From DATBJG01 sp963790545 (lineage in GTDB: Bacteria > Acidobacteriota > Vicinamibacteria > Vicinamibacterales > JAMQPK01): a stretch of DNA of 64,000 nt. Position 1 is the stretch's first letter. Each line of letters starts with the position of its first letter. Positions 16,153 to 26,222 of this stretch are shown here, one piece after another. The translations under genes were made by a program, and so were the position numbers. Location of the stretch: positions 1-64,000 of the forward strand of contig CAWBPA010000024.1 in NCBI GenBank assembly GCA_963790545.1, given 5' to 3'. The notes under the pieces were generated by a model that was not told the origin of the DNA, ran no database searches, and saw nothing but the letters and a program-made list of their open reading frames with translations.

Positions 16153-16524
16153 ATGTATCCAACAGACAGGAAGTACAGCAAAGATCACGAGTGGGTCACG
16201 ATTACTGGCAACCGCGGACGCGTTGGCATTACCGACTACGCACAGCAGCAGCTCGGCGACGTGGTGTACCTCGAGCTTCCCGAGGTGGGAACGGAGCTGC
16301 AGCAGGGTCAGGTGTTTGGCTCGGTCGAATCTGTGAAAGCCGTCTCGGAGCTTTTCGCCCCCTTGTCCGGTCGCGTCGTCCAGATCAACAGCGCCCTTCG
16401 GGAGCGACCTGAAGCGATCAACAGCGACGCGCACGGCGCCTGGATGATCGACCTCGAGCTGACCAAACCAGCCGAAGCGAAGTCGTTGCTCGATGCCACT
16501 GGATACGAAGGACTGACAAACTGA
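16153..16524 (+). CDS. gcvH: Glycine cleavage system H protein
   Basis: The 123-residue protein is GcvH, the lipoyl carrier shuttling the aminomethyl group between P, T and L proteins. Characteristic stretches are YSKDHEWVTI, VGITDYAQQQLGDVVYLEL and the lipoyl-lysine site FGSVESVKAVSEL, with the modified lysine near residue 62. The end has NSDAHGAWMIDLEL. ATG 16153 gives the normal N-terminus; a GTG two codons earlier is also in frame. It is 113 bases upstream of gcvP, separated only by a repeat element, and the two are likely cotranscribed. Confidence 0.95.
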   Translation: MYPTDRKYSKDHEWVTITGNRGRVGITDYAQQQLGDVVYLELPEVGTELQQGQVFGSVESVKAVSELFAPLSGRVVQINSALRERPEAINSDAHGAWMIDLELTKPAEAKSLLDATGYEGLTN

Positions 16525-16544
16525 ACCCATGAAAATTTCAACGC

Positions 16545-16632
16545 TGTGGACGCAGAGGTCGCGGAGGCCGCAGAGGAATTCCTTCCATAAGATCCTTAGC
16601 GTGCCGCGGCGGCCCCTGCGAACTCTGCGTTG
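16545..16632. repeat. CGCAGAG-type intergenic repeat
   Basis: The gcvH-gcvP gap starts with ACGCAGAGGTCGCGGAGG, continues with CCGCAGAGG, and ends GCGAACTCTGCGTT, so the ends form an imperfect long hairpin. Related copies lie at 57892-57988 and 60117-60213. The function is unknown; being between cotranscribed genes, it could form an RNA stem. Confidence 0.6.
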
Positions 16633-16637
16633 AGCCT

Positions 16638-19626
16638 ATGCCTTTCAACTCGACCGACCACTTCCAGAACCGCCACATCGGCCCCGACGATCGCGACCGC
16701 AAGACCATGCTCGAAGCCATTGGCGCCTCGTCGCTCGACGCGCTGATTGACGAAGCGATCCCGACAAGCATCCGCCTGGATCGGCCGCTGGACCTGCCCG
16801 AGGGCGAAAGCGAATACGACTTTCTCGAGCGCCTGCGCCGCATTGCCGCCGAGAACCGCCGCTACCGGTCGTACATCGGGACGGGCTACTACGGGACGAT
16901 CACGCCAAGCGTCATCCTCCGCAACATGCTGGAAAACCCCGGCTGGTATACGCCGTACACACCCTACCAGGCCGAGATCGCGCAGGGGCGCCTGGAAGCG
17001 CTGCTCAACTTCCAGACGATGGTGAGCGATCTGACGGGCACCGAGGTTGCCAACGCATCGCTGCTCGACGAGGCCACCGCGGCGGCCGAAGCCATGACGA
17101 TGTTGCATCGCATCCAACAGCGGCTCCCGGGTGCGAAAGACGGGAAAAAAGATCGGAATACGTTCGTCGTGTCGTCGCGATGCTTTCCGCAAACGCTCGA
17201 GGTGCTGCGCGGCCGCGCCGAGCCCCTCGGCTTTACGCTGCGGATTGCGGAAGGAAATGCGCTGGAACTCGACGCGTCGGTCTTTGGCGTCCTGCTGCAG
17301 TACCCGGACGATGACGGTCTGGTAGAAGATCCCAGGCCGGTTATCGAACGTGCGCATCAGGCGGGAGCGCTGGTGGCCGTTGCCACCGATCTGCTCGCTT
17401 TGGTGCGTTTGCTACCGCCGGGGGAAGCCGGCGCCGACGTGGTGGTGGGCAGCGCCCAGCGGTTTGGTGTGCCGCTCGGCTACGGCGGACCGCATGCGGC
17501 GTTCCTGGCCACGCGCACGGAGCACGTGCGCCAGATGCCGGGACGGCTCATTGGGGTTTCGGTCGATTTCGAAGGCCATCGTGCGTATCGAATGGCGCTC
17601 CAGACGCGCGAGCAGCACATCCGGCGCGAGAAGGCGACGTCGAATATTCTGTACTGCGCAGGCGCTCCTGGCCAACATGGCCGGGATGTACGCGGTGTAC
17701 CACGGTCCCGCGGGCCTCACACGCATCGCGCGCCGCGTCCACGCTCTGGCGTGCGCGCTCGAACGCGTGCTCAAAACACTCGGCCTCGCGCAGATCAACG
17801 CCGCGTTCTTCGACACGCTGAAGGTTCGGTTGCCCGACGGTGGGGAAGGGGCGCGCCGGCTTCGAGAGGTGGCGCTCGAAGCGCGGACGAACTTCAGATA
17901 TTTCGCCGATGGCCACATCGGCATTGCGCTCGACGAGACCACCTCGCTCGAAGACGTCCAGACGATTGTCGATATCTTCGCGCGCGCCATGGGCGAGCCA
18001 TCGAAACCCGTGGAGTTAGTACGTAGGGCGGACCTTCCAGGTCCGCCTCCTGTGTCGGTACGTAGGGCGGACCTTTTAGGTCCGCCTCACACGGACCCTC
18101 CAGGTCCGCCTCATGCCGACAGGCTTCCCGTGTCGCTCGAGCGGCACACATCGTTTCTGACGAATCCGGTGTTCAACCTGCACCATTCCGAAATCGAAAT
18201 GATGCGCTACCTGCGCAACCTCGAGCGGCGCGACATCGGCCTCGACCGATCGATGATTCCGCTGGGGTCGTGCACGATGAAGCTGACGGCCGCCACCGAA
18301 ATGCTGCCGATCACGTGGCCCGAGTTTGCCGGGCTTCATCCTTTTGTGCCAATCGATCAGGCGCTTGGCTACGCGCGCGTCACTCGCGGGCTCGAGCAGG
18401 CGCTCGCGCGAATTACGGGTCTTCAGGCGGTGTCGTTGCAACCCAACTCCGGCGCGCAGGGAGAGTTCGCCGGCCTCATGGTGATTCGCGCGTTCCACCG
18501 CGACCAGCGTCATGCGCAGCGAGACGTGGTGCTGATTCCGGCGTCCGCCCACGGCACCAATCCCGCCACCGCCGTGGCCGCGGGCATGCGCGTCGTGGTC
18601 GTGCGGACGGACCAGCACGGCAACATCGACGTGGACGACCTCAAGGCCAAGGCGAAGGAGCACCGCAAGCGCCTGGCCGCGCTCATGATTACGTATCCCT
18701 CCACGCACGGCGTGTTCGAGGATCGCGTCCAGGAAATCTGTAACATCGTGCACGAGTACGGCGGTCAGGTGTACATGGACGGCGCCAACATGAACGCGCA
18801 GGTTGGCCTCACGAGCCCGGGAAAGATCGGCGCCGATGTGTGTCACCTCAATCTGCACAAGACGTTTGCCATCCCGCATGGCGGGGGAGGGCCCGGCATG
18901 GGACCGATTGCCGTGGCCGCCCATCTCGCGCCGTACCTGCCCGGCCACCCCGTTATACCTGTGGGTGGTGAGCATCCGATTCCAGCAGTCTCGGCGGCGC
19001 CATGGGGCAGCGCCTGCGTGCTGGTCATTTCTTATGGCTACATCCGCATGCTGGGCGCCGAGGGGCTGACGGCCGCCAGCCGCCAGGCCATTCTCAGCGC
19101 GAACTATCTGAAGGCTCGTCTGCAGCCGCACTATCCGGTGCTTTACACGCGCCCGAACGGACGCGTCGCCCACGAGATGATTCTGGATTTGCGCGGGTTC
19201 AAGAGTGCGGGCGTGGACGAGCAGGACGTCGCGCGACGATTGATGGACTACGGCTTTCACGCGCCGACCGTATCGTTCCCGGTTCCCGGCACGCTCATGA
19301 TCGAGCCCACCGAAAGCGAGCCCATTGAAGAATTAGACCGGTTCTGCGAGGCCATGATTCACATCCGTCAGGAAATTCAAGCCCTCCTGGACGGCCGGGC
19401 CGATCCCAACGACAACGTGCTCAGAAACGCCCCCCACACGGCCACACAACTGACCGCCGAGAACTGGACTCATCCCTACTCGCGCGCTGATGCGGCGTTT
19501 CCGCTTCCCTGGGTGCGCGTTTACAAATACTGGCCCCCGGTCGCCCGTATCGACCATCCATATGGCGATCGCAACCTGATGTGCTCGTGCCCCGACATCA
19601 GCGAGTATGAAGAGGGAGGCGGTTAG
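16638..19626 (+). CDS. gcvP: Glycine dehydrogenase (P protein), frameshifted, with repeat-derived insert
   Basis: This is the PLP-dependent glycine decarboxylase, with both halves in one gene. The N-terminal half has FQNRHIGPDDRDRKTM, YIGTGYYGTITPSVILRNML and LLDEATAAAEAMTM. The C-terminal half carries SFLTNPVFNLHHSEIEMMRY, LGSCTMKLTAA and the PLP lysine in HLNLHKTFAIPHGGGGPGMG. A single extra base near 17649 breaks the frame between SNI and CTAQALLANMAG. Between the halves, residues from palindromic repeats at 18019-18110 (RRADLPGPPP, RRADLLGPPHTDPPGPPH) form an unusual linker of about 34 residues. About 990 residues in all, slightly longer than usual. The frameshift may be a sequence error. 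Confidence 0.9.
18019..18110. repeat. Three palindromic repeat units inside gcvP
   Basis: Unit one has GTACGTAG followed by GGCGGACC (18027-18034) and GGTCCGCC (18040-18047). Unit two repeats it with a TTTTA centre at 18058-18086. Unit three is a shorter copy ending at 18110. The gcvP frame remains open through all three and encodes a Pro/Arg-rich linker. All other copies seen in the window are intergenic or only reach a stop codon. Confidence 0.9.
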
Positions 19627-19629
19627 AAT

Positions 19630-21288
19630 ATGACGATGAAGAATGGAACGTTGCGGCGAAGTGCGCGCATCCTCTTGACGGCGTTGTTGACCGCGTTGGT
19701 CACCAGCCTGGCCGTCGCGGGCACGGCCCAGGAAGATCACACGCCATTGCCCCCCACGGCGTGCGCGAGCCTCCAGGGCCTGTCGATTCCCGCGTCTTCC
19801 ATTGGTTTGCCGACCGGCGGGGCGCTCGTCCAGACTGCCGCTCCCGTCGCGGCATCGGACAAAGACAACCCGAACGGCAGCTTCTGCAAGGTCATCGGCA
19901 TCATCAAGCCGCACAACGCGGCCTCGCCAAGCATGGAATTCCAGGTCAACCTGCCGGCCGCGTGGAACCGGCGCGCGCTGCAGATGGGCGGCGGCGGCTA
20001 CAACGGCACGCTGGTGACCGGGCTGGCCGGCTTCACCTTGCAGCCCGCCTTGGTCGACAACCCGCTGAAGCGGGGCTTCGTCACGCTCGGCACCGACGGC
20101 GGCCACAAATCCAAAGCCGGGTTCGACGGCAGCTTTGCGATGGATGACGAGGCGCTCAGAAACTTCGGTAAAGAGTCCGTCAAGAAAGGCCACGACGTCG
20201 CGGTCGAGATTATCAAGAAGGCGTACGGCCGTGCGCCCGAACGCTTCTACTTCATCGGCGGCTCGCAGGGAGGGCACGAAGCGCTCGATGCCGCCGCACG
20301 CTATCCGAACGACTACGACGGGGTCGTCGCGCATTACCCCGCCTACAACGTTACGCTGCTTCATCTGGGTTCGCTCAATGCGGGGCGCGCCTTGTACGAG
20401 GGCGGCGGCGCCGGGTGGATGAACCCGGCGGAGGTGAAGCTGATCACCGACGCCGTCTATGCCAAATGCGACGGCCTCGACGGCGTCACAGATGGGATCG
20501 TCGGCGACGTGCGGACGTGCAACACCGCGTTCGACGTCAAGACGCTCCGTTGCGCCAACGGTGCCGATGCCGGCGACACGTGCCTCTCCGACGCACAGTT
20601 GGCCGCCGTGGCGCGCATCACGTCCGACTACAAGCCTGGGTTCACGATTGCCGGCCTGGACTCGTTCCCGAGGTGGCCGCTGCTCGAAGGCGCGCTGTTC
20701 CAGGGTCGGTCGAACTTCGGCCAGATACCGCAGCCCTCGAATCCGCTGTCGGGCAAGGAGCCCTTGCTTTACACAGCCGGAGATCAGACAGCGAAATTCA
20801 TCATCAGCCGCAACCCGGCGCTCGACACGATGCAGTTCGACCCACGGCAATTTCAGACGCGCATTGCGACCGTGGCATCGATCATGGACGTCTCCGATGT
20901 GAGCCTGGAGCCTTTCAGGAAAAAGAGCGGCAAGATCATCCTGACCCACGGCACGGCAGACGATTTCATCACGCCGCACAATACGGAGCTGTACTACCAG
21001 AGGCAGGTCAAGCAGTTCGGCCAGGCAGGAGTCGACAGCTTCATCCGCTTCTACATGATTCCCGGATTCGGCCACGGCTTTGGCCCGTTCAACGCCAAGT
21101 TCGACAGCCTCTCGGCGCTGCAGCACTGGGTTGAAAACGGCCGGGCGCCGGTCGCGCTCACGGCTGTTGACGGGAATGCCGACGCCAAGCGTTCGCGCCC
21201 GTTGTGCGAGTGGCCGAAATGGCCCAAGTTCACGGGCGCGCCGGGCACGGAAGACAGCGCCTCGAGTTTTGCGTGTGTGGCGCCTTAG
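19630..21288 (+). CDS. Exported tannase/feruloyl esterase-family hydrolase
   Basis: The 552-residue protein has an N-terminal signal (ARILLTALLTALVTSLAVAG) and the tannase-family alpha/beta-hydrolase layout. The nucleophile serine is in FYFIGGSQGGHEALDAAARY, the acid is probably in LTHGTADDFITP, and the catalytic histidine in IPGFGHGFGPF. Cysteine pairs (CASL, CKVI, KCDGLDG, RTCNTAF, LRCANG, DTCLSD) fit the disulphides of this family, including the pair that ties the active site. Calcium-site-like KCDGLDGVTDGIV is present. It would cleave ester bonds of plant-type phenolics; exact substrate unknown. It starts three bases after gcvP. Its TAG stop is part of the following palindrome. Confidence 0.9.
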   Translation: MTMKNGTLRRSARILLTALLTALVTSLAVAGTAQEDHTPLPPTACASLQGLSIPASSIGLPTGGALVQTAAPVAASDKDNPNGSFCKVIGIIKPHNAASPSMEFQVNLPAAWNRRALQMGGGGYNGTLVTGLAGFTLQPALVDNPLKRGFVTLGTDGGHKSKAGFDGSFAMDDEALRNFGKESVKKGHDVAVEIIKKAYGRAPERFYFIGGSQGGHEALDAAARYPNDYDGVVAHYPAYNVTLLHLGSLNAGRALYEGGGAGWMNPAEVKLITDAVYAKCDGLDGVTDGIVGDVRTCNTAFDVKTLRCANGADAGDTCLSDAQLAAVARITSDYKPGFTIAGLDSFPRWPLLEGALFQGRSNFGQIPQPSNPLSGKEPLLYTAGDQTAKFIISRNPALDTMQFDPRQFQTRIATVASIMDVSDVSLEPFRKKSGKIILTHGTADDFITPHNTELYYQRQVKQFGQAGVDSFIRFYMIPGFGHGFGPFNAKFDSLSALQHWVENGRAPVALTAVDGNADAKRSRPLCEWPKWPKFTGAPGTEDSASSFACVAP

Positions 21289-21312
21289 CGCGGGCTAAAG
21301 CCCGCGCGCTAC
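21287..21312. repeat. Palindromic repeat at tannase stop codon
   Basis: AGCGCGGGCTAAAGCCCGC followed by GCGCTAC forms a near-perfect stem (GCGGGCT/AGCCCGC) directly at the tannase stop. It is between convergent genes and may end transcription from both sides. It belongs to the window-wide palindrome family. Confidence 0.8.
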
Positions 21313-21331
21313 TTCTTCTTCCAGTCGTGGG

Positions 21332-21781
21332 CTACTTCCTCGACAGTCCCACGACTGCGCCCACGGTCGCGCCTGTACCCGCGCCAATCCCTCCCATGAC
21401 CCACCCATTGAATCCGGCCGTAAAGTCGTCGAAGACGCCGTCATCACCTGGCAGGTACCCGATCAGAAAGCCGCCTGCAAAACCCACCAACGCGCCAAAC
21501 AGTGCGGGGTGGCGACCGATCCAGCTGCGCTTCTCCGGTCCCGGCTGCCGGACGAGCAGCCATCCAGAATCCGCGAAAGCCGTCGAGGGCTTCAGACGGC
21601 GAACTTCGCGCTCAGCTGCTCGCTCGAACCAACCAGCGCTCACGATGGTGTCCTCAGCTCGCACAATCTGTTGAGGCTCTTCGAATGTTCGCGCCATCGT
21701 TTGCGCTTCACCGCTTGCAGGCCACAACGCTATCGCTGCCACTGTGAGCCCGCTCAGCCAGAGTCGATGTGAACCGATCAT
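21332..21781 (-). CDS. Exported glycine-zipper protein
   Basis: The 149-residue protein starts at ATG 21781 after a GGGAGGGA ribosome site. It has a signal peptide (LWLSGLTVAAIALWPASG, cut near EAQ), a polar part with FEEPQQIVRAEDT and WLLVRQPGPEKRS, and then glycine-rich hydrophobic segments: LFGALVGFAGGFLIGYLPG and WVMGGIGAGTGATVGAVVGL. These are glycine-zipper-like helices found in small envelope proteins. Function is unknown. It resembles in layout the protein at 58005-58562, but I see no close sequence match between them. Confidence 0.65.
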   Translation of the reverse strand: MIGSHRLWLSGLTVAAIALWPASGEAQTMARTFEEPQQIVRAEDTIVSAGWFERAAEREVRRLKPSTAFADSGWLLVRQPGPEKRSWIGRHPALFGALVGFAGGFLIGYLPGDDGVFDDFTAGFNGWVMGGIGAGTGATVGAVVGLSRK

Positions 21782-21894
21782 GGCAGTCCCTCCCTTGACG
21801 TTTGTACTGCGCAAAATGTGGTGCAATCGGCTCACCGGTGGTCGGCAACATCGGCTGTCGCTATCAACACCTCGCCCCTCGTAGAATCTCCCCA

Positions 21895-24634
21895 ATGTTC
21901 TGTCCCGCCTGCGGCGCCAAGATTCAGGGCACGGCGCGCTTTTGCCCTGCTTGCGGACAACCGATGTCGCCGGCGCCGCAGACTGCCGAATCTCAGCAGG
22001 GCACGCGTCCCGAGGAGGCTGCTGTTTCGCAGGCCGCCACACGTTCGGTCCCGCCTTCCGGCCGGACGCCATCTTCCTCGAGTGGCTGGCTTTCTTCGTC
22101 CGATTCCATCGATCACGGACGCTTTGAGCCAGGTGTCATCATCGACGAACGATACCGGGTAATCGGACTCCTGGGGCGCGGGGGGATGGGAGAGGTCTAC
22201 CGCGCGGACGACCTGCGACTCGGGCAGCCGGTTGCGTTGAAGTTTCTTCCGGAGGGCATTCGAAACGACCCGGTGCGCCTCGCGCAGTTTCACAACGAGG
22301 TGCGCACGGCACGACAGGTCTCGCATCCCAACATCTGCCGCGTCTACGACATTGGCGAAGTCGACGGCCATCCGTACATCTCGATGGAGTACGTTGGCGG
22401 CGAGGATCTTGCCTCGTCACTCCGTCGGATAGGCCGCTTCCCCGAGGACAAAGCGCTCGAGCTGGCTCGCCAGCTTTGCGCAGGTCTGGCCGCAGCGCAC
22501 GAGCGCGGCGTGCTCCATCGCGATCTCAAGCCAGCCAACGTGATGCTCGATGGCGCGGGCAAAGTCCGGGTGATGGACTTTGGGCTGGCGGCCGTGGGTC
22601 CTGTTGCCGACGTGCGCGCCGGAACGCCCGCCTACATGGCGCCCGAGCAGCTGCTGGGGCGCGAAGTCACGGCGCGCAGCGACATTTTTGCGCTCGGGCT
22701 CGTGTTGTACGAGTTGTTCACCGGCCGACGGGCGTTTACAGCCACGACAATTGGCGAGCTGGTCAACCAGCACAAGACGCGTGCGGCCACGCCGCCCGCG
22801 CAACTCCTCAGCGGGCTCGATCCCGCCATCGAGCGCGCGATTCAGCGCTGTCTCGAACCCGATCCCGCACGACGTCCCTCGTCCGCCCTTGCAGTTGCCG
22901 CAGCGCTGCCTGGCGGCGACCCGCTGGCGGCCGCGCTTGCCGCGGGTGAAACCCCTTCACCGGAAATGGTTGCGGCAGCGGGGGAGGGCACCGGGCTCAG
23001 CGCCCGCGTGGCCATCCCGGTGTTGGTGGCGATCCTTGCGGGTATCGTCGGCGCCTTTGCGCTCGCGGTGCGCGCCAGCCCGCTCAACCGAATGCGACCC
23101 GAATACTCCGGAGAAGTGCTGGCGCAGAAAGCGCGGGACGCGATCCGTCAGATCGGTTACACCGACCGAGTCCGTGACGATGCGTACGGCTTTCTCTGGG
23201 ATGATGCCCTGATCGAATACGCACGAAACAACGAGAAGCCGGCACCTCGCTGGGACGAGGTGCTCACACGGCAGCCGTCACCGCTGATCTTCTGGTACCG
23301 ACAGAGTCCGTTTGCGCTGACCGGTCTCGAGTTCCATCACGACCTGCTGACCCCTGGAATCGTCAACGCGGAAGATCCACCACCGATCCTGTCGGGCATG
23401 GTTCACGTGGGGCTGGATCACGAGGGTCGCCTGAGGTTTCTCGAGGCCATTCCGCAGCAGCGGCAGGAACCGGCATCGCCTGTTGCGCACACGACCGACT
23501 GGGGGCCGCTTCTGTCACTTGCCGGGCTCGATGCTTCGCAATTACAACCGGCAGAACCGATCTGGACGTGGCTGGCCACATCCGATACCCGGATGGCGTG
23601 GACGGGAACGTGGCCCGAGAGCAAGCAGCCGCTACGTGTGGAAGCCGCATCGCTCCGCGGCAAGCCTGTAGGATTTCTGCTCATCGCGTTGTGGACGGTG
23701 CCGTGGCGAACGCCGCCCCCTTCGACAGGCCGTGACACCCTTTTCGTGGTCGCGATCATCGGGCTACTCATCGCCCTCCTGGTTGCTGCCGTCCTGCTGG
23801 CGCGAAAAAACCTGCGCGAAAACCGCGGAGATCGCCACAGCGCACGGCACCTGGCGTACGGGATGACCGGACTGCTCCTGGCACTGTGGGCGAGTCAGGT
23901 CCACGTTGTCGCGTCGCCCGGCCTGTTCGGAACGATGTTCGTTGCCATTGCGACGGCTGTCTTTTACGGAGTGCTCCTGTGGACGATTTATCTGGCACTC
24001 GAGCCGTACGTGCGCCGTTATTGGCCTCAGACGCTGGTGTCGTGGACGACCCTTTGGACCAACGGCGCACGCGATTCCATCGTGGGACGGGATGTGCTCG
24101 CCGGCATCGGGTATGGAATTACGATGGCCATTCTGATGAAAGGCGTCGAACTGTGGCAGGGTGCCACTGCCATGTCGTACCCGGGCTCGACGGACGTTCT
24201 GCTTGGGAGCCGAGGCACTGCAGCATTGATTCTGCTGCAGGCGGCCTACGCCCTGCGGAGCACCTTGTTGTTCTTCTTCTTTCTGTTCCTCCTTCGAGTG
24301 CTCTTGCGTAATCAGCAGGTCGCAAGCGTGGTGTTTGCGGCGGTCTTCGGTGTGCTCGAGGCGCTCGGCAGCGAGAACCCGCTCATCGATGGCGCCCAGT
24401 CGTTCTTTTACTTCGGTTTGGGCGCCTTCGTCGGTACTGCGTTTCGGATTGCTATCCCTGACTGTTGCTCTTTTGATCGCCAATCTCCTGATCAACGTGC
24501 CCGCCACTCTGGATTTTTCTGCCTGGTATGCCCCAAGCATGTTCCTGATTGTCGGCGCCGTCATCGTGCTCGCCGTGCGGGCGTTCTACGTGTCTCTTGC
24601 TGGACGAGTGTGGAAGAAGGATTTGTTCGCCTGA
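21895..24634 (+). CDS. Membrane Ser/Thr kinase with zinc ribbon, frameshifted near the end
   Basis: The N-terminus has a double-CxxC zinc ribbon (MFCPACG, FCPACGQPM), a Ser/Pro linker and a complete Hanks-type kinase domain from about residue 85. Signatures are LGRGGMGEVYRA, VALKFL (ATP lysine), HRDLKPANVM (catalytic loop), DFGLA and GTPAYMAPEQL. After a first transmembrane helix (VAIPVLVAILAGIVGAFAL) there is a large exterior domain of some 240 residues. At least six further helices follow, such as TLFVVAIIGLLIALLVAAVLL. A one-base shift near 24435 separates the last helix pair, which ends in GRVWKKDLFA. The kinase phosphorylates Ser/Thr; the multi-helix end is unusual and may sense a membrane signal. 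Confidence 0.85.
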
Positions 24635-24647
24635 GATTAATCAACAA

Positions 24648-24778
24648 AGCACCACAGAGGTCACAGAGATCACAGAGTAGATTTGGTTTGTGTGTGACGG
24701 CGGACCTGTAAGGTCCGCCCTACGTACAGCACGTACAGTCCGTGGGTACGTAGGCCGGACCTTTTAGGTCCGGCTCAC
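24648..24778. repeat. Repeat cluster: CACAGAG element and two opposed palindromes
   Basis: CACCACAGAGGTCACAGAG and its continuation (24648-24677) form one repeat type. Then GGCGGACCT-GTA-AGGTCCGCC with CCTACGTAC (24699-24727) and GTACGTAGG with CCGGACC-TTTT-AGGTCCGG (24746-24778) are two palindromes pointing towards each other. They lie between the convergent kinase and LVIVD genes; the second one reaches the LVIVD stop codon. Confidence 0.8.
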
Positions 24779-26190
24779 TGAAAATTCGCCACCTTCCTCG
24801 CATCCCCGGTCAACTCGAGAATGTGCAGACCCGTGTTTGCGCGGTCCACGATGTAGATGTAGCCGCGATCGTCCACCTCGACGTTGTTGGTTTGAATGGC
24901 CGTCTTGCAGCGTTCCTCCGGACCCTTCCCCACGCAGCGTTTGTCGGTCTGCTCGGTGATGGGCGGAATGAAGTGCGCGATTTCCTTGGGGGCAAGCGGA
25001 TCGCGAATATCCACCGCGCGCACGCCGGCGTTGAAGTGGGCGAAGAACATCACGCGCTTGTAATAGATCGGCGTGAAATTCTCCTGCGAGGAATGCGTGC
25101 CAAACCGCCCGCCTTTGCTGCAGAAGCCGCCGCTTTTTTCCGGCACGGTCCAGTTCGACATGCCGAACGGCGTCGCCTCGTTGGTGATATCTGCAATCCA
25201 CACCATCTGCCTCGCTTCGAGGCATTCGTTGGCGGTTGACTCGTTGGTGATCACCACCACGTCGCGGCTCTTTCCATCCCTCGCGGTGGCAAACTCGGCG
25301 ATCGGCATGCCCAGAACCGGGAAGACCGTGTGCGCGCCGACATTCGGGGGAAGCGTGAGCCTGCTGATTTCCGGATACCGAAGGTTCTCGTCAGTCGGTT
25401 CCTTTGGACCGTTCAGAAGCTTGTCGCGATCCACGATTTGCAGGATGCCGCCGCGACTCGTGCCGTACCCAAAGTACACGCGGTTGCCTTTCGGTCCCAT
25501 CGAGACTGGTCCGTGCAGTTCGGTCGGCACGGGACCTGTGGCGTTCGCTTGCTGACCCGGCAGCCCGAAGTCGCGAATGAAGACGGGCGCAGCCGGGTTG
25601 CTGAGGTCGTAAATTTTCGTCATTCGGTGCGCGCGCCACGCATGATCGCCCGACACGAGGTACGCGATGCCGGTTTCGCACTCCCACCAATTCTTGTGCG
25701 TTCCGTGCAGCCCCTCGACGATGACGGTAAGGCGGCTTGGCTTGGCGGGATCGGTCACGTCCCAAATCTCGTGGGCGGCGTTGCCGAAGGTGCGCAGCAG
25801 GTACACCTTGCTCTTGTCCGCCCGCGGGAGGTCGCTGCCATTGCACGCCCGGACCATCTGGGCGCCACCATCTTCGGCGACGCCGGACTGGCCGGGAATA
25901 TGCGCCAGGTACCTGGGCCGTTTCACGTCGGTGACGTCGATGATTGACGTGCCGTTGGGCTCCTTCTGGCCCGTCAGGTGATTGAACCCCACGCCGCCGT
26001 GATGGCCGATGTACGCAATCCACCGCTGCCCCTGGCGATGAATGATCGGTTGATAGGCGCTCCGGCTCTGGAGGTCGTCGTACGCAACGAGCTCCATGTT
26101 CTGTTTTTCGGTGCGCGCCTGCTGCTGCGCGGCGACACCTGCGGTGAGCGCGATGCCCAGCGCCACGACCATGAGAGAGGAATACCTCAT
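24775..26190 (-). CDS. Exported LVIVD-repeat beta-propeller protein
   Basis: The 471-residue protein has a signal peptide (SLMVVALGIALTAGVAAQ) and repeated segments of the LVIVD type: GTSIIDVTDVKRPRYLAHIP, HEIWDVTDPAKPSRLTVI, TKIYDLSNPAAPVFIRDFGL, VWIADITNEATPF and VRAVDIRDPLAPKEIAHFI. These blades form a beta-propeller in exported proteins. Conserved GLHGTHKNWWECETG and THSSQENFTPIYYKR segments lie between blades, and the end reads RANTGLHILEL. The start is ATG 26190 with AAAGGA upstream. Function is unknown; binding or scaffold work outside the cell is inferred. It is 32 bases downstream of the deacetylase gene on the same strand. Confidence 0.8.
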   Translation of the reverse strand: MRYSSLMVVALGIALTAGVAAQQQARTEKQNMELVAYDDLQSRSAYQPIIHRQGQRWIAYIGHHGGVGFNHLTGQKEPNGTSIIDVTDVKRPRYLAHIPGQSGVAEDGGAQMVRACNGSDLPRADKSKVYLLRTFGNAAHEIWDVTDPAKPSRLTVIVEGLHGTHKNWWECETGIAYLVSGDHAWRAHRMTKIYDLSNPAAPVFIRDFGLPGQQANATGPVPTELHGPVSMGPKGNRVYFGYGTSRGGILQIVDRDKLLNGPKEPTDENLRYPEISRLTLPPNVGAHTVFPVLGMPIAEFATARDGKSRDVVVITNESTANECLEARQMVWIADITNEATPFGMSNWTVPEKSGGFCSKGGRFGTHSSQENFTPIYYKRVMFFAHFNAGVRAVDIRDPLAPKEIAHFIPPITEQTDKRCVGKGPEERCKTAIQTNNVEVDDRGYIYIVDRANTGLHILELTGDARKVANFQ

Positions 26191-26222
26191 GAGGATGTCC
26201 TTTCGTCTCTTCGTGAGTGCGC

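Noticed and set aside
16545..16632. Small gene between gcvH and gcvP
   Set aside because: The sequence is a repeat copy with matching copies elsewhere and no ribosome site or coding pattern.
18076..19260. Minus-strand open frame opposite gcvP
   Set aside because: Antisense shadow of the PLP domain; His/Arg-rich with no start signal or motif.
19333..21126. Long minus-strand open frame (597 codons) opposite gcvP end and tannase
   Set aside because: It spans two genes with clear family motifs on the other strand and has no domain of its own.
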